From the NCBI GenBank assembly GCA_965200145.1, contig CBDATG010000001.1:62001-126000 (forward strand): a DNA stretch of 64,000 bases. The letters are read 5' to 3'. Under the pieces are notes generated by a model. That model was not told where the DNA came from, made no database searches, and saw only the letters and a program-made list of their open reading frames with translations. The number at the start of each line of letters is the position of its first letter. The first letter of the stretch is position 1. Positions 62,401 through 64,000 of the stretch are shown piece by piece. Made by a program: the position numbers and the translations under genes. The stretch is from CBDATG01 sp965200145. Lineage in GTDB: Bacteria; Chloroflexota; Dehalococcoidia; Lucifugimonadales; Lucifugimonadaceae.

Positions 62401-64000
62401 CGAACGGTCCGCCCAGTCGCTGATCGACCGAAGGCTCCAAACATCAGGACGACAAGGGTCGTACAGCGTAACAACCTTTACGGAGTTGTCCTGCGTCGAA
62501 TCATCGTTGATCGCTCGCATCCGCGCATGGTGCGCTAGCTGGAACTCGACCGCCAGCTCGTCACGCACGGTGTCCTCTAGCTGCAATTCGTTGCCAATGT
62601 ACTTGTACGGCTCGCTGTTCGTGATCGTCGCTGGCAACGCATCCAAGAACGCGTCCGAACCTTCAGGATGCAACCCGCCCAAGGTCAGCAACGGTGCCTG
62701 ATACCAGAACGTCTGCATGTTGACCTGTTGCAATATCGACGCGTGCAGCGACGCCACCTGTGTCTCTGACATGTACAACGCGTGCAAGTCCAAGTTCGAG
62801 ACATCCACGCTGGTGATCGGGTTGCTGGAGATTCGCAACACACGCAACGGCTTCGCAGCATCAGACCTCGCCGCCGTAGGAAGCCAGCTGGAACTGAATG
62901 ATGTCAACAGGTTGTCGTCAATGTTCAACGTCCTCAATTTCGTGAAATTGCTGAGGAAGTTCGTGCCGGTGAAATCGGCATCATCCAAGAGGTTCGAGCT
63001 CAGCGACAGCTCCCGGACGTTCGGCGCCCACCTGAAAGTACCTGCTGGGATGGACGAGATACCAGAACGGTCCAACAGGATCGTCTCAACCTCGTAGAGG
63101 TTCTGGAAGTGGTCCGGGGTCAATGTCGCGCCCAAACCGACAGAGTCGTTGAGGCGCAGGTAACGCACATCGATGCTCTTGTCATGAACGTTCACATCGA
63201 ACGATGTCGTCTCCGGATCGACCTGCTCGAATGTAGTCGTGTTGATCCAACTGCCCTTTACCGGAACGCACTCATCCTCTCGCACCGTCGCGTAGCCCGC
63301 GTGGCGCACATCACCCACGTTAGTGACGTAAGAACCAGAGCGCGTGCCCTCCACTTCGTTGAGCAAGTGCTGGTTCCGCATGATCTCAGCCCACAAGACC
63401 TTCGGAAGACCGCAAATCGCAACCGCGTGCTTCGGGACCCGTAGACCAGATGTGGCACCGTAATCGACGGTCGCCGAAGACGGACTGTGGGCAGTTCGCC
63501 TAGTCGTGATCTCAGACAGCAACGGCGCCGAACTCCAGTAACCACGCGAGTTTTGAGTGTCAGGGTCGTTGCCATCGGCATCGTAGAAATACTCCGCAAC
63601 ATGAGACTCGCCTAAATACAACTTGGTCAACTTGGTTAGTTGCGCGAACCAGCGCGAGTTGACATAGCCCAGCAGGTTCTCGCGAAGGATCAGGGTTTGA
63701 AGTTTCGTGAAACCATCGAAGTGGTTGTAAGCGATGTCCCGGTAAGTCAAGCCGATTCCAACGAAACTCAGCGATGTCACCGCCGAGGCAGAGGTGCCGA
63801 ACCAAGCCTTCGGATTGAACTGGAAGCCAGGGCTCTCAGACATCTGGAAGCCGCGCACACTCAAACCTTCGAAAACACCGTCGGGCAACGATTTGATGCC
63901 CGTGCCTTTCAGATCGATGTAGTAAATCGACAAGCCCTTGATGTCGCTCCTGCGAAGCGATGTGATGAACTCAGCTTCGGGCTTGAAAGCCGTCGCCTCG
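59467..64000 (-). CDS. Second giant leucine-rich-repeat surface protein, N terminus outside window
   Basis: The frame stays open to the right edge, so the start is missing; about 1510 residues are seen. It has the same layout as its neighbour: leucine-rich repeats (ITSLRRSDIKGLSIYYIDLKG at the visible start), Cys-containing blocks, a fibronectin-III-like domain, an Ig-like domain, a beta domain and the tail GPDAGATAPN, TM and ARAGPRERV. The last 450 residues are very close to those of the first gene, which points to recent duplication or gene conversion. The anchor motif has PDAG where the first has PDTG. Confidence 0.85.
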   Translation of the reverse strand, partial: EATAFKPEAEFITSLRRSDIKGLSIYYIDLKGTGIKSLPDGVFEGLSVRGFQMSESPGFQFNPKAWFGTSASAVTSLSFVGIGLTYRDIAYNHFDGFTKLQTLILRENLLGYVNSRWFAQLTKLTKLYLGESHVAEYFYDADGNDPDTQNSRGYWSSAPLLSEITTRRTAHSPSSATVDYGATSGLRVPKHAVAICGLPKVLWAEIMRNQHLLNEVEGTRSGSYVTNVGDVRHAGYATVREDECVPVKGSWINTTTFEQVDPETTSFDVNVHDKSIDVRYLRLNDSVGLGATLTPDHFQNLYEVETILLDRSGISSIPAGTFRWAPNVRELSLSSNLLDDADFTGTNFLSNFTKLRTLNIDDNLLTSFSSSWLPTAARSDAAKPLRVLRISSNPITSVDVSNLDLHALYMSETQVASLHASILQQVNMQTFWYQAPLLTLGGLHPEGSDAFLDALPATITNSEPYKYIGNELQLEDTVRDELAVEFQLAHHARMRAINDDSTQDNSVKVVTLYDPCRPDVWSLRSISDWADRSKTGDLCLTNAQRDSWVESVDGFNGATWVAAYNANLSDDQAERLIRTSTAAPLERFIISSSPNAFGSDFDDLVLNGFGRQACKWLWQLRIVHTDINFTQANSILQQLAGVYMSTRVLNPDQTTNYQQYYLLHLDFSYNPDLWDGASNTQLDTFLTGVTPIKQGFGPFNLELAGTNLDFDTLKRILDSVAHYDDPPNNSQIIRSLNVSDNLNLWNRRSGSRWTRVSTQEITAMVDRLRGLTSLDISDTGLSGAELRVVMDGLANNGRPDRNSGIKHSMARMASFAVADTDLSTDTDLSTVGTTDLTSAFGLFTGRYPTAAPALRTLNLARTNINCADLDAIADGLQSAGVLSTISNLNLDGNPRLFTDCGGAPVGPDTCDPGAMTEHPVVALFKRFTNLRTISLNDGGIDFNELRCVAVGLDGADGDKTDGSSMVRVLSLMNNPEAFTVPAVTGTAAAKASGAQVLVVFRALPAARKVLVNTGFTTAQAQAVLKYQQTGQTDEGVLAEIERRLDAQTPGLGQVTPLPTDRELESGRGSLRVSFVHDPMVNGKPFNVQRYEYRYRVLPDDPDANWESTGTQAWRTASIDLTTTGAKSFEIYGLEGNTLYQVELRVSSLGRPSTVTLTGGTTIDTPVLTRILPSIREVSMRAGETVRLEVDTYGIANRLDNTLVDGGNLVFRWGDGSSGGSFADPVNARRVVYTAPSLPGRYTVTVQAQPDGICLSHHDSEFGISAADRLPCTAEFTIRVSRAPSPPDPDPDPINPSGAIPSSLNDASGTAYTVFTPVGGGMFTGAGITVSAEAGAVPDREILGVSAAVSSAQPPAAVAGSTMTIAGSLFDINGIQANGDPPVSGFRLDDPLSVCLPLPDAFRANVSDIVLVERKSDGSYGILSTKLRQGASGGLNVCGSVSALPSTVGVAKLGVVQAPPVTEPTATVEGPDAGATAPNAILVVIALILGIVLFAFVLGASLARAGPRERV
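59478..59511. repeat. GC-rich hairpin in last codons of the second LRR gene
   Basis: This is the twin of the hairpin at 53459-53492, with the same arms (CTGGCCCCGAG). Its conservation in both paralogues may reflect coding (LARAGPRER) as much as RNA structure. Confidence 0.5.

Noticed and set aside
53445..64000. CRISPR array or tandem DNA repeats in the LRR genes
   Set aside because: The periodicity is at protein level (irregular leucine-rich repeats), with no regular DNA repeat and spacer pattern.

Overview
The window reads as a chromosomal segment of a bacterium of the phylum Chloroflexota, most likely the SAR202/Dehalococcoidia side. This is an inference from gene content: two ftsZ genes, a division cluster reduced to rsmH-ftsA-ftsZ with no mur, ftsI or ftsW genes, a B12-dependent ribonucleotide reductase under NrdR, an enolase-superfamily dehydratase, and lipoprotein binding proteins with valine-rich repeats after the lipobox. 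No rRNA, tRNA, CRISPR array or transposase was recognised.

Layout. 1-5.3 kb (+): the end of ychF, an unknown gene, hemW, selB and an unknown gene overlapping selB. 5.3-19.9 kb (-): housekeeping genes, from right to left nrdR, nrdJ, pdxA, proC, yggT, rplS, priA, def, secD, secF, nfo and a small zincin. Tandem NrdR boxes lie upstream of nrdR. 20.3-24.3 kb (-): rsmH-ftsA-ftsZ. 24.4-31.6 kb: mog/moaB and trmD (+), birA (-), two Eis-like acetyltransferases, two unknown small genes and an enolase-superfamily enzyme (+). Then a second ftsZ (-) and a TPP enzyme (+). 35-44.3 kb (-): a dense quaternary-amine (glycine-betaine type) ABC cluster with three binding proteins, three permeases and two ATPases. 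44.5-46.1 kb (-): a gene interrupted by one in-frame TGA, read here as a UGSC-motif selenoprotein. 46.3-47.9 kb (-): an XRE/ImmA-type regulator overlapping a PIN-like gene. 48.2-53.4 kb (+): a dipeptide/oligopeptide-type ABC transporter (binding protein and two permeases), a beta-hydroxyacid dehydrogenase and a small NifU-C-like protein. 53.4-64 kb (-): two giant paralogous leucine-rich-repeat surface proteins, the second cut by the window edge.

The most interesting point is the link between selB at 3 kb and the in-frame TGA at 45849-45851. The TGA sits in a U-G-S-C motif and is followed at the right distance by a short hairpin whose loop starts with GG, as expected of a bacterial SECIS element. 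The selenoprotein gene lies upstream of, and in the same direction as, the quaternary-amine transporter cluster. Other points worth a second look are the paired ftsZ genes without wall genes, the G10 tract in the signal-peptide codons of a giant surface protein (possible phase variation), the XRE-ImmA/PIN pair, and large perfect palindromes between genes.
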